From: Flavobacteriaceae bacterium
Lineage (GTDB): Bacteria; Bacteroidota; Bacteroidia; Flavobacteriales; Flavobacteriaceae
Reading direction: 5' to 3'
Length of the DNA stretch: 25,436 nt
NCBI GenBank assembly: GCA_023145595.1
Contig: JAGLDM010000250.1
Span: 1 to 25,436 of the forward strand
Shown here in pieces: positions 5,740-13,638 of this stretch. The number at the start of each line of letters is the position of its first letter. Within the stretch, counting starts at the first letter, position 1. The position numbers were made by a program, and so were the translations under genes. Below the pieces are notes generated by a model, which did no database searches, was not told where the DNA came from, and worked only from the letters and a program-made list of their open reading frames with translations.

Positions 5740-7530
5740 ATGGGTCTAGTTACCGCAAAGGAAGTTTCAACAGCATTAAGCCTTAATAAATACGGTTTTT
5801 TAGGGCCTTTTTTTGGGTGGGTTTTGATGAAAATCACACGAATATCGGCAATTAATAAGATTTACAACAAACACAAACACTTGTCTGATAATGCTTTTTT
5901 TGATGCTCTCTTAGAAGATCTTGAAATTAAGTTTGAAATTCCAGATGAGGATTTAAATAGAATTCCGAAAGATGGTGCTTTTATTACCATTTCCAATCAT
6001 CCTTTAGGCGGAATTGACGGGGTTTTATTGCTTAAACTCTTGGTGAAAAAGCGACCTGATTATAGGGTTATTGCCAATTTTATTTTACATAGATTTGAGC
6101 CAATGAAACCTTATATTATGCCTGTAAATCCGTTTGAAGACCGAAAAGAGGTTAAATCGAGTATGGCAGGTGTTAAAGAGGCTTTGTTGCATTTAAGAGA
6201 AAACAAACCTTTAGGGATATTCCCTGCCGGAGAGGTTTCTACCTATAAAGACGGAAAATTAATCATAGACAGACCTTGGAAAGAAGGGGCGGTTAAGTTG
6301 ATAAAAAAAGCGAAAGTCCCTGTAATTCCTATTTATTTTCATGCTAAAAATAGCCGTTTGTTTTATGTGGTATCTAAAATAAGAGGAACCTTTAGAACAG
6401 CGAAATTACCTTCTGAGGTTTTATCACAAAGAAAAAGAGTTGTAAAAGTTAGAATAGGAAAACCAATTTCGGTTAAAGATCAAAATAAATATAAGAGTAT
6501 TGATGAATTTCAAGAGTTTATCAGAAAGAAAACATATATGTTGGCAAAACCTTTTGTGTCAGCACCGATAAAAATTACCGCACCTATTTTAAAGTTTTCA
6601 AAAGAGCCTAAAGAAATTGTGTCACAAGGCAATATTGCCGACATGGTACAAGAGGTTAATACACTGCGTGAAAACGGCTGTAGAATGATGGAAAGCAAAA
6701 ACTACGAAGTGTTTTTTACGAGTGCAGACAAGATTCCGAATTTACTTTTGGAAATTGGTAGATTGAGAGAAATTACATTTAGATCTGTTGGAGAGGGAAC
6801 CAATAATGAGATTGATTTAGATAGATTTGATGACCATTATCATCATCTCTTTTTATGGGATACAATAGCGAAACGACTCGTTGGGGCATATCGAATGGGA
6901 TTGGGAGTTGATATTTACAAAAAATATGGAATGGATGGGTTTTATGTTCAAACCCTATTTAAATTTGATTCAGAACTACATAATATGATGAGTAAAACCA
7001 TTGATATTGGTCGTGCCTTCATTATTAAAGAATATCAACAAAAACCGATGCCTTTATTCTTTTTGTGGAAAGGAATTGTTCATGTAACCTTGCGTCACCC
7101 CGAGCATAAATATTTAACAGGAGGCGTTAGTATTTCGAATCAGTTTTCAGATTTCTCAAAATCTTTGATGATTGAATTTATGAAATCACATTATTACGAT
7201 CCAGATATCGCTCAGTATATTCATCCAAAAAAAGAATACAAAGTGAAATTGAAAGATGCCGATCGTGATTTTGTTTTTGATGCCACTCAGGCAGATTTAA
7301 ATAAGTTTGACAGACTGATTGATGAATTAGAACCTGGGAATTTAAGAATGCCAGTTTTAATTAAAAAATACATCAAGCAAAATGCGAAAATGTTGGCATT
7401 TAATGTTGATCCAGAATTTAATAATGCCATTGACGGACTTATGTTTATCAAAATTTCTGACATTCCTGAAAGTACAGTTCAGCCAGTGAAGGAAGAGCTT
7501 CAGGCAGAATTGGAAATGAAAACGAAATAA
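5740..7530 (+). CDS. olsF: bifunctional lipid acyltransferase, PlsC-like plus GNAT (OlsF/GlsF type)
   Basis: This 596-residue fused enzyme probably makes amino-acid lipids (ornithine or glycine lipids) of the envelope. The N-terminal half is a PlsC-type O-acyltransferase: SNHPLGGIDG with His87 and Asp93 (five residues between them, as in the hemolysin-like branch, not the usual four), FPAGEVS from residue 161, and VIPIYFHAKNSRLFY. The C-terminal half, about 315-540, is a GNAT-like N-acyltransferase of the OlsB family: REITFRSVGEGT from 343, DHYHHLFLWD, VGAYRMGLG and DIGRAFI. This order, PlsC first, matches the described bifunctional OlsF, where the GNAT half loads a 3-hydroxy-acyl chain on the amine and the PlsC half adds the second chain. 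Whether the head group is ornithine or glycine is not visible. It is convergent with dgt, and no terminator was found between them. Confidence 0.82.
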   Translation: MGLVTAKEVSTALSLNKYGFLGPFFGWVLMKITRISAINKIYNKHKHLSDNAFFDALLEDLEIKFEIPDEDLNRIPKDGAFITISNHPLGGIDGVLLLKLLVKKRPDYRVIANFILHRFEPMKPYIMPVNPFEDRKEVKSSMAGVKEALLHLRENKPLGIFPAGEVSTYKDGKLIIDRPWKEGAVKLIKKAKVPVIPIYFHAKNSRLFYVVSKIRGTFRTAKLPSEVLSQRKRVVKVRIGKPISVKDQNKYKSIDEFQEFIRKKTYMLAKPFVSAPIKITAPILKFSKEPKEIVSQGNIADMVQEVNTLRENGCRMMESKNYEVFFTSADKIPNLLLEIGRLREITFRSVGEGTNNEIDLDRFDDHYHHLFLWDTIAKRLVGAYRMGLGVDIYKKYGMDGFYVQTLFKFDSELHNMMSKTIDIGRAFIIKEYQQKPMPLFFLWKGIVHVTLRHPEHKYLTGGVSISNQFSDFSKSLMIEFMKSHYYDPDIAQYIHPKKEYKVKLKDADRDFVFDATQADLNKFDRLIDELEPGNLRMPVLIKKYIKQNAKMLAFNVDPEFNNAIDGLMFIKISDIPESTVQPVKEELQAELEMKTK

Positions 7531-7577
7531 AATGGAGTTTTGTGGCAGTCTCTTTTTGCGATTGATATGGACTTAAT

Positions 7578-8918
7578 TTACACAACCTCTCCTTTAATTT
7601 TCTTATTCAATTGAATAGCATATCCGTCGGACATAGAAGAAACAAAACTACAAACAGCAAAGATGCGGTTGTATAATTTTTCATCAGGGTTTCGTAGTTT
7701 TTCTGGCAACAGTTGAATGATTAATTGGTCATAATTAGAAGCGATATTTTCGTAATTGTTGTTCATCGCTGTTATAAAAACATCTAATAAATCAGACAAA
7801 ACCTTGTAACCAGCAACTTCTTTTTCTATAACCTCATTACTTTTGTATATCTTCTCTACACTCAATTTGATAATATCATTCATTTGAGCTTCGTATTTAC
7901 ATTTGTCGAGAAGTGATTTACTAAAATTCCCGTTCAAAATGGACGATTCATTTTCTAAAAACACGTTGACGGCTTCTTTAACAAGATTGCCAATAGCCAA
8001 AGCACGTAAATAACTTACTCGGTCTTTTTTTGTGGTTAATTGATGATATTTTTCTGACTTTATGCTGTCTCTAACTAGATTAATCAAGTATTCTAAAGCA
8101 AACTCTTCATCAATCAATCCTAAGTTAATTCCGTCTTCAAAATCGATAATAGTATAGCAAATATCATCTGCAGCTTCAACTAAAAAAGCCAATGGATGAC
8201 GGTTGTATGCAAGGTGATTATCGTCTCGCAATTTGGGAAGTCCTAAATCTTCAACCACTTCATTAAAAGATTTTAAATCAGATTGAAATACTCCGAATTT
8301 TTTATCTACAATATGGTTTGTTGGTTTTTTTGGAAGTGATTCTTTTGGGTATTTCATAAAGGCTCCCAAAGTTGCGTATGATAATCTTAATCCGCCTTCG
8401 ATACCAGTTCTGCTTTCGGTTAAAATTTTGAATCCGTTGGCATTCCCTTCAAAATCGATTAAATCCTGCCATTCTTTTTCTGTTAACTCCGATTGAAAAC
8501 GTTGTCCTTTTCCTGTTTTAAAATACTCACCGATTGCCTTTTCACCAGAGTGACCAAAGGGAGGGTTTCCAATATCATGCGCCAAAGCTGCCGCAGCTAC
8601 AATTGCGCCAAAATCATTTGCTTGGTATCCCTTTTCTACCAATTCGGGGTATTTAAGTAAAAGTTCTTTCCCTACGATTCTTCCTAAAGAACGCGCAACA
8701 GAACTCACCTCCAAACTATGTGTTAAGCGCGTGTGAACAAAATCGGTTTTAGAAAGAGGAACAACCTGTGTTTTATCTTGCAAACTTCTAAATGAATCAG
8801 AAAAAATAATACGGTCAAAATCGACTTCAAAGCCTAATCTTGTTTCGTCTTGCTCATTTCTTGGTCTATTAAATGTGTCGCCTTGTCGTTTTAAAGAAAG
8901 TAATTGTTCCCAGTTCAT
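7578..8918 (-). CDS. dgt: deoxyguanosinetriphosphate triphosphohydrolase (dGTPase)
   Basis: This 446-residue cytoplasmic HD-domain enzyme hydrolyses dGTP (some relatives other dNTPs) to the nucleoside and triphosphate, tuning dNTP pools. Family residues are all present: the N-terminal RLGFEVDFDRIIFS segment, TRLTHSLEV with His67, LAHDIGNPPFGHSGE with His114, Asp115 and His123, FEGNANGF (156-163), and LVEAADDICY with Asp251/252 as the distal metal ligand. Length and motifs fit the bacterial dGTPase class that carries FEGNANGF, as E. coli Dgt does. The ATG at 8918 is 61 bases from a TATTTTTG box. The gene stands alone, divergent from the phosphate porin gene. Some dGTPases also restrict phage, but nothing nearby suggests a defence locus. 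Confidence 0.92.
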   Translation of the reverse strand: MNWEQLLSLKRQGDTFNRPRNEQDETRLGFEVDFDRIIFSDSFRSLQDKTQVVPLSKTDFVHTRLTHSLEVSSVARSLGRIVGKELLLKYPELVEKGYQANDFGAIVAAAALAHDIGNPPFGHSGEKAIGEYFKTGKGQRFQSELTEKEWQDLIDFEGNANGFKILTESRTGIEGGLRLSYATLGAFMKYPKESLPKKPTNHIVDKKFGVFQSDLKSFNEVVEDLGLPKLRDDNHLAYNRHPLAFLVEAADDICYTIIDFEDGINLGLIDEEFALEYLINLVRDSIKSEKYHQLTTKKDRVSYLRALAIGNLVKEAVNVFLENESSILNGNFSKSLLDKCKYEAQMNDIIKLSVEKIYKSNEVIEKEVAGYKVLSDLLDVFITAMNNNYENIASNYDQLIIQLLPEKLRNPDEKLYNRIFAVCSFVSSMSDGYAIQLNKKIKGEVV

Positions 8919-8979
8919 ATGTTTTATTTATGATTGCAATATAGTAGTTTTGGTAAAAATGGAGTTGGAATAATACGGA

Positions 8980-8987
8980 CAAAAATA
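8980..8987 (-). promoter_or_regulatory. dgt: -7 box of dgt
   Basis: The minus strand reads TATTTTTG (8987-8980), an exact TAnnTTTG box about 60 bases upstream of the dgt ATG. A -33 TTG at the right distance is not seen, so the assignment is moderate. Confidence 0.38.
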
Positions 8988-9010
8988 AATCTTCTTTTTT
9001 ATCTTTAAGA

Positions 9011-9037
9011 TAACGACTTCTTAACATTCGTTTAATA
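9011..9037 (+). promoter_or_regulatory. TAAC-type repeats with 11-bp period upstream of the phosphate porin
   Basis: TAACG (9011), TAACA (9022) and TAATA (9033) start exactly 11 bases apart, the period typical of PhoB/PhoP response-regulator direct repeats. TTAACA is the core of the Bacillus PhoP box. The array ends 49 bases before the porin ATG. A similar array precedes the transporter gene. Regulation by phosphate is inferred from repeat form and from the genes it faces. Confidence 0.4.
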
Positions 9038-9086
9038 TAATTGTTGGTTATTTGTGGCAACAAAAACTAAGAGTATTTATATAATT

Positions 9087-10277
9087 ATGAAAAAACATTT
9101 TTTCTTAACGGCAGCATTAATAAGTCTTACTTTTACTGCCCAATCTCAAAAACTAAGCGACACAAAATTTGGTGAAGGCATGGTAAATCATGTTGCTAAA
9201 GACAGTTCATGGAGCGTAAAATTTGCGCCAAGAATTCAAATGTTATCTTCTACAAATTGGAGACATGACGGCGATCAGTATGGAAAATCCAATACCAGTT
9301 TTCTAATTCGTAGAGCACGATTAAAGTTCAAGGGTTTTATACTTTCACCAAAACTTCAATATAAATTAGAATTGGGATTATCTAATAGAGACATTTCTGG
9401 AGGATCAATATATACAGGAAATTCTCCAAGATATATTTTAGATGCTGTTGTAAAGTGGAATTTTTATAAGAATTTTACTTTATGGGCAGGTCAAACAAAA
9501 TTGCCAGGAAATAGAGAGCGTATAATTTCATCAGCAAATTTACAGTTGGTAGATAGGTCTCTTTTAAATGCAAATTTTAATATTGATAGAGATTTAGGCT
9601 TGCAATTAAAACACCATTTCACTCTTGGGAATAACTTTGTAATTAAAGAAACCTTTTCAGTAGCACAAGGTGAAGGTAGAAATGTAGTAACAGGAAATTT
9701 AGGAGGACATCAATACACCACCAAGTTAGAATTTTTACCTTTTGGGAATTTTAAAAGTAAAGGAGATTATTTAGGAAGTTCTTTGCAAAGGGAATCTTCA
9801 GTTAAATTAGCAGTTGCAGCGGCTTATGACATTAATAGTAATGCTGTGAGAAATTTAAGTAATAGAGGTATTTATATGATAAATGATGTTGGTCTTTATG
9901 AAACAGATATCAAAACCTTATTTCTAGATGCAATCGTAAAATATCAAGGATTTTCATTCATGGCAGAATATTCTAATAGAACCGCGAAAGATCCAATCGC
10001 AAAAAATTCTGATGGCACAGAAACAGGTATTGTTGTAAGAGAAGGAAATGGTATGAACTTTCAAGGAGGGTATTTATTTCCTAAAAATTGGGAAGTAACA
10101 GGAAGGTTTTCAACGGTTGATGTCAAAAAGAAAGACTTAACCAACCAATATACACTTGGGTTTTCCAAGTATTTTGTTGGACATAAATTAAAGATTCAAT
10201 CTGATTTGAGTTATCTTGAACTTAACAGTTTAGGAAATGACTTAATGTACAGACTTCAATTGGAAGTTTGTTTTTAG
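9087..10277 (+). CDS. OprP/OprO-like phosphate-selective porin
   Basis: This 396-residue outer-membrane beta-barrel is of the phosphate-selective porin O/P family, expected to let phosphate or other anions into the periplasm. An upstream in-frame GTG (9054) would add 11 residues before the signal peptide, so ATG at 9087 is chosen: MKKHFFLTAALISLTFTAQSQ is a clean signal peptide ending near QSQ. The mature part shows alternating amphipathic strands (for example FLIRRARLKFKGFI, YKLELGLSN, FTLWAGQTKLPGNRERI) and ends in the aromatic LQLEVCF expected of a BAM substrate. RRARLKFKG and KLPGNRERIISS resemble conserved OprP blocks. The Pit-type transporter gene follows 75 bases later, supporting the phosphate role. 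Confidence 0.85.
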   Translation: MKKHFFLTAALISLTFTAQSQKLSDTKFGEGMVNHVAKDSSWSVKFAPRIQMLSSTNWRHDGDQYGKSNTSFLIRRARLKFKGFILSPKLQYKLELGLSNRDISGGSIYTGNSPRYILDAVVKWNFYKNFTLWAGQTKLPGNRERIISSANLQLVDRSLLNANFNIDRDLGLQLKHHFTLGNNFVIKETFSVAQGEGRNVVTGNLGGHQYTTKLEFLPFGNFKSKGDYLGSSLQRESSVKLAVAAAYDINSNAVRNLSNRGIYMINDVGLYETDIKTLFLDAIVKYQGFSFMAEYSNRTAKDPIAKNSDGTETGIVVREGNGMNFQGGYLFPKNWEVTGRFSTVDVKKKDLTNQYTLGFSKYFVGHKLKIQSDLSYLELNSLGNDLMYRLQLEVCF

Positions 10278-10288
10278 ACTTAAAAAGA

Positions 10289-10316
10289 TAACATTAACAT
10301 AACATAAGGCCTAATA
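10289..10316 (+). promoter_or_regulatory. TAACA repeats in the porin-transporter gap
   Basis: TAACA occurs at 10289, 10295 and 10300, and TAATA at 10312. The outer TAACA copies are 11 bases apart and the TAATA is 12 further, echoing the TAAC/TAAC/TAAT order in front of the porin gene. It lies 37-64 bases before the transporter ATG. A weak hairpin (AAAGGT 10320-10325 with ACCTTT 10334-10339) follows. A TATTTTTA sequence at 10325-10332 could be a degenerate -7 box. Confidence 0.35.
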
Positions 10317-10352
10317 ATAAAAGGTATTTTTACACCTTTAAAACAAAGAGAC

Positions 10353-12611
10353 ATGGATAATATTTACTTATTTATGGTCATTGCTTTAGCCGTTTTAGCG
10401 GTTGCCGATTTAATAGTTGGTGTGAGTAATGATGCCGTTAACTTTTTAAATTCAGCAATTGGATCTAAAGCAATTTCGTTTAGAACCATTATGATTGTTG
10501 CAAGTTTAGGAATTGCCTTTGGCGCCATTTTCTCTAGCGGAATGATGGAAGTTGCCCGAAAAGGAATTTTTGTTCCTGCAATGTTTAATTTCGATAACAT
10601 CATGGTCATTTTTATGGCGGTAATGATTACTGATATTTTATTGCTCGATTTCTTTAACATCTTAGGGATGCCAACTTCAACTACTGTTTCTATCGTATTT
10701 GAATTGTTAGGTGCTGCGGTTGCTGTTGCATTGATAAAAATTGGTGCTACTACTGGCGATTTCTCTACATTATCAGAGTATATAAATACGGCTAAAGCAG
10801 GTCAAATTATTTTCGGGATACTATTATCTGTCGTTGTTGCATTCTCGGTCGGGGCATTTGTGCAATATATATCTCGACTTTTATTGTCTTTTAATTTCGA
10901 AAAGAAAGCCAATTGGGTTGGTGCTTTATTCGGGGGAGTTGCATTAACAGCAATGGTTTATTTTATTTTAATAAAAGGGATTAAAGGGGCTGAAATTGCA
11001 AAACAACCATTAGATATTTTAAACGGGTCAACCATTAAATACTTTTTAGAAAACAATGTATTTGGTATCGTAGCAGTAAGTTTTGTTTTTTGGTCAGTAG
11101 TGTCATATGTGTTTATTGACTCCTTAAAAATAAGCATCTACAAACTAATCATAGGAGTAGGTACTTTTGCATTGGCATTGGCGTTTGCAGGAAATGATTT
11201 GGTAAACTTTATAGGTGTGCCAATTGCTGCTTGGCAATCTTTTCAAGCATGGTCAGGAACGGGAGTTCCGGCAACTGAATTTATGATGGATATTTTAGGA
11301 GAAAAAGTACCTACGCCAACATTATTGTTACTTGTGGCAGGTTTAATTATGATACTTACTTTATGGTTCTCTAGCAAATCAAGAGAGGTTTTAAAAACAT
11401 CTTTAGATTTAGCTTCTCAAGCAGAAACAAAAGAACGTTTTCAGCCAAATTTCTTGTCGAGAGGGTTGGTAAGAGGAGCAATGTTGATTTCAAAATATTT
11501 CTCAATAATTACCCCGAAATCATTTCAGAAAAAAGTAGATAAACAGTTTGAAAAGCCTGTGATCGTACTGGTGCAAGGAAAAATTCATGAGTTGCCAGCA
11601 TTTGATATGGTACGTGCCGCGGTGAATTTAATGGTTGCGGGGGTTTTAATTTCTATTGCAACGTCATATAAATTACCATTGTCAACGACTTATGTAACGT
11701 TTATGGTTGCCATGGGTACTTCTTTGGCTGATAGAGCTTGGGGAAGTGAAAGTGCCGTATATCGGGTTGCTGGGGTGTTAAATGTGGTTGGCGGATGGTT
11801 TGGAACTGCGATTATAGCTTTTGTAGCTGCTTCAATTGCTGCCTTTTTAATTAACTTGAATAAAGAAGTAATGATTCCTATCTTGCTTTTAGTAGCAGTA
11901 TTTTTATTGGTTCGAAATTCTATTAATCACGTTAACAAAAAGAAAGAATCTAAAGCAGAAGATAGTTTGATTAGAGCAGAGAGTAAATCGGTTCAAGGGG
12001 TTATTGAAGAAAGTGCAGACACAATTTCAAAAGTGTTAAAAAGAGTGAGTAAGATTAATGAGAACACCATTAACGGACTTATAAATCAAGATTTAGCATT
12101 GCTTAAGAAAGGTAGAAAAACAGTTGGGAAATTGGAGTCTGAAATAGAAGATTTACAAAATAATATCTTCTATTTTATTAAAAATCTAGATGAAACCTCT
12201 GTAAGTGCAAGTATATTTTATATGAATGTTATTGGAGATTTACAGGATATTACCCAGTCTGTTGATTTTGTTTCAAAGGTAAGTCATAAGCATATAAACA
12301 ACAACCATAAGGGCTTAAAGAAAAATCAAGCGAAAGAATTAAAACAAATCGAGAAGAGTTTGAGAGTTTTATTTGTGAAAACGAGAGCAGCGTTCGATTT
12401 GCGGGCTTTTAATCAAATAGCAGGTCTTTTAGACGAAAAGAAAAAGTTACTGCAAACAGTTTCTGAATGTGCTCAAAAACAAGTAGAAAGAACAAGAACT
12501 ACTGAATCTAGCCCTAAAAACACAATGCTTTATTTTAGTATTTTGTTAGAGACAGAAGACTTGATTAAGGCAACCATTAGTTTGTTAGAATTATACGCTG
12601 CTAAAAAGTAG
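10353..12611 (+). CDS. inorganic phosphate transporter, Pit (PHO4) family, with C-terminal helical domain
   Basis: This 752-residue inner-membrane protein transports phosphate with a cation. Two inverted-repeat signatures of the PHO4 family are visible: GVSNDAVNFLNSAIGSKA with Asn26-Asp27, and FAGNDLVNFIGVPIAA with Asn281-Asp282. A third conserved block is STTYVTFMVAMGTSLADRAW. Hydrophobic segments alternate up to about residue 525. The last 220 or so residues are soluble, Lys/Glu-rich and predicted helical (for example VLKRVSKINENTI and KNQAKELKQIEKSLR), reminiscent of the PhoU/DUF47 proteins encoded beside many Pit genes, here fused to the transporter. The domain identity is inference; the helical, charged character is seen. 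It is the second gene of the phosphate pair and is closed by a terminator 19 bases after the stop. Confidence 0.88.
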   Translation: MDNIYLFMVIALAVLAVADLIVGVSNDAVNFLNSAIGSKAISFRTIMIVASLGIAFGAIFSSGMMEVARKGIFVPAMFNFDNIMVIFMAVMITDILLLDFFNILGMPTSTTVSIVFELLGAAVAVALIKIGATTGDFSTLSEYINTAKAGQIIFGILLSVVVAFSVGAFVQYISRLLLSFNFEKKANWVGALFGGVALTAMVYFILIKGIKGAEIAKQPLDILNGSTIKYFLENNVFGIVAVSFVFWSVVSYVFIDSLKISIYKLIIGVGTFALALAFAGNDLVNFIGVPIAAWQSFQAWSGTGVPATEFMMDILGEKVPTPTLLLLVAGLIMILTLWFSSKSREVLKTSLDLASQAETKERFQPNFLSRGLVRGAMLISKYFSIITPKSFQKKVDKQFEKPVIVLVQGKIHELPAFDMVRAAVNLMVAGVLISIATSYKLPLSTTYVTFMVAMGTSLADRAWGSESAVYRVAGVLNVVGGWFGTAIIAFVAASIAAFLINLNKEVMIPILLLVAVFLLVRNSINHVNKKKESKAEDSLIRAESKSVQGVIEESADTISKVLKRVSKINENTINGLINQDLALLKKGRKTVGKLESEIEDLQNNIFYFIKNLDETSVSASIFYMNVIGDLQDITQSVDFVSKVSHKHINNNHKGLKKNQAKELKQIEKSLRVLFVKTRAAFDLRAFNQIAGLLDEKKKLLQTVSECAQKQVERTRTTESSPKNTMLYFSILLETEDLIKATISLLELYAAKK

Positions 12612-12630
12612 TTGGTAAAATTATTTATAT

Positions 12631-12664
12631 AAAAAGCCTCAACAGTATTTCGTTGAGGCTTTTT
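12631..12664 (+). terminator. terminator after the phosphate transporter
   Basis: AAAAAGCCTCAAC (12631-12643) pairs perfectly with GTTGAGGCTTTTT (12652-12664), a 13-bp stem with an 8-base loop whose arm ends in five T. It lies 19 bases after the transporter stop. The 226 bases from here to the next gene contain nothing I can identify. Confidence 0.9.
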
Positions 12665-12890
12665 GGTTTTTGGAGATTTTCTGTTGCCTAAAGTTCTATG
12701 ACCCCACACATCTCACAATCATCAGGATTGTTTTGAGACGCTATTAATATAGTCTTTAGTTCTTAACAAATTAATAGCAGTTTACGGAATTCGAAAGATC
12801 TAATAATTAACTGTTAGCAAGTGTGTTATTGATTTTTTTAAAAAACGTTAGATGATGTGATTTTTGAACTATAAAAGCGAATAGGTTTTT

Positions 12891-13472
12891 TTACTTTTCT
12901 TTTTTGAATTTTAAATACTCTTCTGCCACTTTTTCTAATTCGGAGTACCAATCTTCTCCAAACTTTCGAATCAACGCTTGTTTGGTAAATTTATAAACAG
13001 GCACTTGCAATTCCTTTCCAAGAGTACAGGCGTCATCACAGATTTGCCACTTATGATAATTTACGGCAGAAAATTCGGTGTAATCTTGAACTCGTATTGG
13101 GTATAAATGGCAAGAAATTGGTTTTTTCCAAGTAATTTCACCTTGGTTATATGCTTCTTCAATAGCACATTGTGCAACATTTTTTTCATCAAAAAACACA
13201 TAAGCACAGTCGCGATTATCAATGAGTGTTGTTTCATATTCACCATTAGAAGTAGTGAACAAACCCTGATCTTCAAGAGCAGCAATTCCTTCTTTTCTAA
13301 GAAACGGTTTTACTTTTGGGTAAATATCCATTAAAATTTTTAGTTCCTCTTCTTCCAGCGGTGCGCCAGCATCACCATCTATGCAACAAGCCCCTTTACA
13401 GGCAGCGATGTTACAGACAAAATCTTTTTCAATAATATCTTCTGAAATAATTGTTTTTCCTAGTTGAATCAT
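12891..13472 (-). CDS. Cys-rich DUF3109 family protein
   Basis: This 193-residue protein is of the DUF3109 family, common in Bacteroidota and without assigned function. It has nine Cys: 20, 25, 29, 30, 89, 102, 121, 145 and 149. The CNIAACKGACC block (20-30) and SCHLYPIRV (120-128) resemble the YkgJ-type clusters thought to bind zinc or an Fe-S centre. The protein has no signal peptide, so it is probably cytoplasmic. A longer frame could start at TTG 13487, but that codon lies beyond a perfect TATTTTTGC box (13484-13476), so ATG at 13472 is used. It is three bases from that box, implying an almost leaderless mRNA. It is transcribed separately from the upstream lipoprotein gene, which ends at its own terminator. 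Confidence 0.82.
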   Translation of the reverse strand: MIQLGKTIISEDIIEKDFVCNIAACKGACCIDGDAGAPLEEEELKILMDIYPKVKPFLRKEGIAALEDQGLFTTSNGEYETTLIDNRDCAYVFFDEKNVAQCAIEEAYNQGEITWKKPISCHLYPIRVQDYTEFSAVNYHKWQICDDACTLGKELQVPVYKFTKQALIRKFGEDWYSELEKVAEEYLKFKKEK

Positions 13473-13476
13473 GCCG

Positions 13477-13484
13477 CAAAAATA
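13477..13484 (-). promoter_or_regulatory. -7 box directly abutting the DUF3109 start codon
   Basis: The minus strand reads TATTTTTG (13484-13477), then CGGC, then the ATG at 13472. Polymerase starting at the normal distance would begin transcription at or beside the start codon. This box decides the start choice for the gene. Confidence 0.45.
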
Positions 13485-13589
13485 CAATTTATAATTGCTT
13501 ATTTTAAGGAAAAGACTCCTGACTGTATTTGGTTTTAAAATGGATCAAGTATCTATAAAAGTAGAAGCATGTGTTAAATTTGAAAATAA

Positions 13590-13621
13590 AAAAAGCGTAA
13601 CACCTAAGTGTTACGCTTTTT
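13590..13621 (-). terminator. terminator of the single-domain lipoprotein gene
   Basis: AAAAAGCGTAACAC (13590-13603) pairs perfectly with GTGTTACGCTTTTT (13608-13621), a 14-bp stem with a CTAA loop. On the minus strand it lies 17 bases after the lipoprotein stop codon and ends in a T run. It is symmetrical enough to work in both directions. Confidence 0.9.
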
Positions 13622-13638
13622 GATTTTATTTACAGACC

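Noticed and set aside
7531..7577. A terminator between the convergent olsF-like and dgt genes
   Set aside because: No inverted repeat with a T run could be found in this gap.
10364..10660. 98-codon minus-strand frame inside the phosphate transporter gene
   Set aside because: It is a complement of membrane-helix codons; hydrophobic patterning is inherited from the true gene.
12665..12890. A small gene or structured RNA between the transporter terminator and DUF3109
   Set aside because: Only a weak imperfect hairpin near 12712-12737 is visible, with no open frame or conserved motif; I see nothing supportable here.
13061..13334. Frames on both strands within the DUF3109 gene
   Set aside because: The Cys-rich DUF3109 frame explains this region; the others have no family features.
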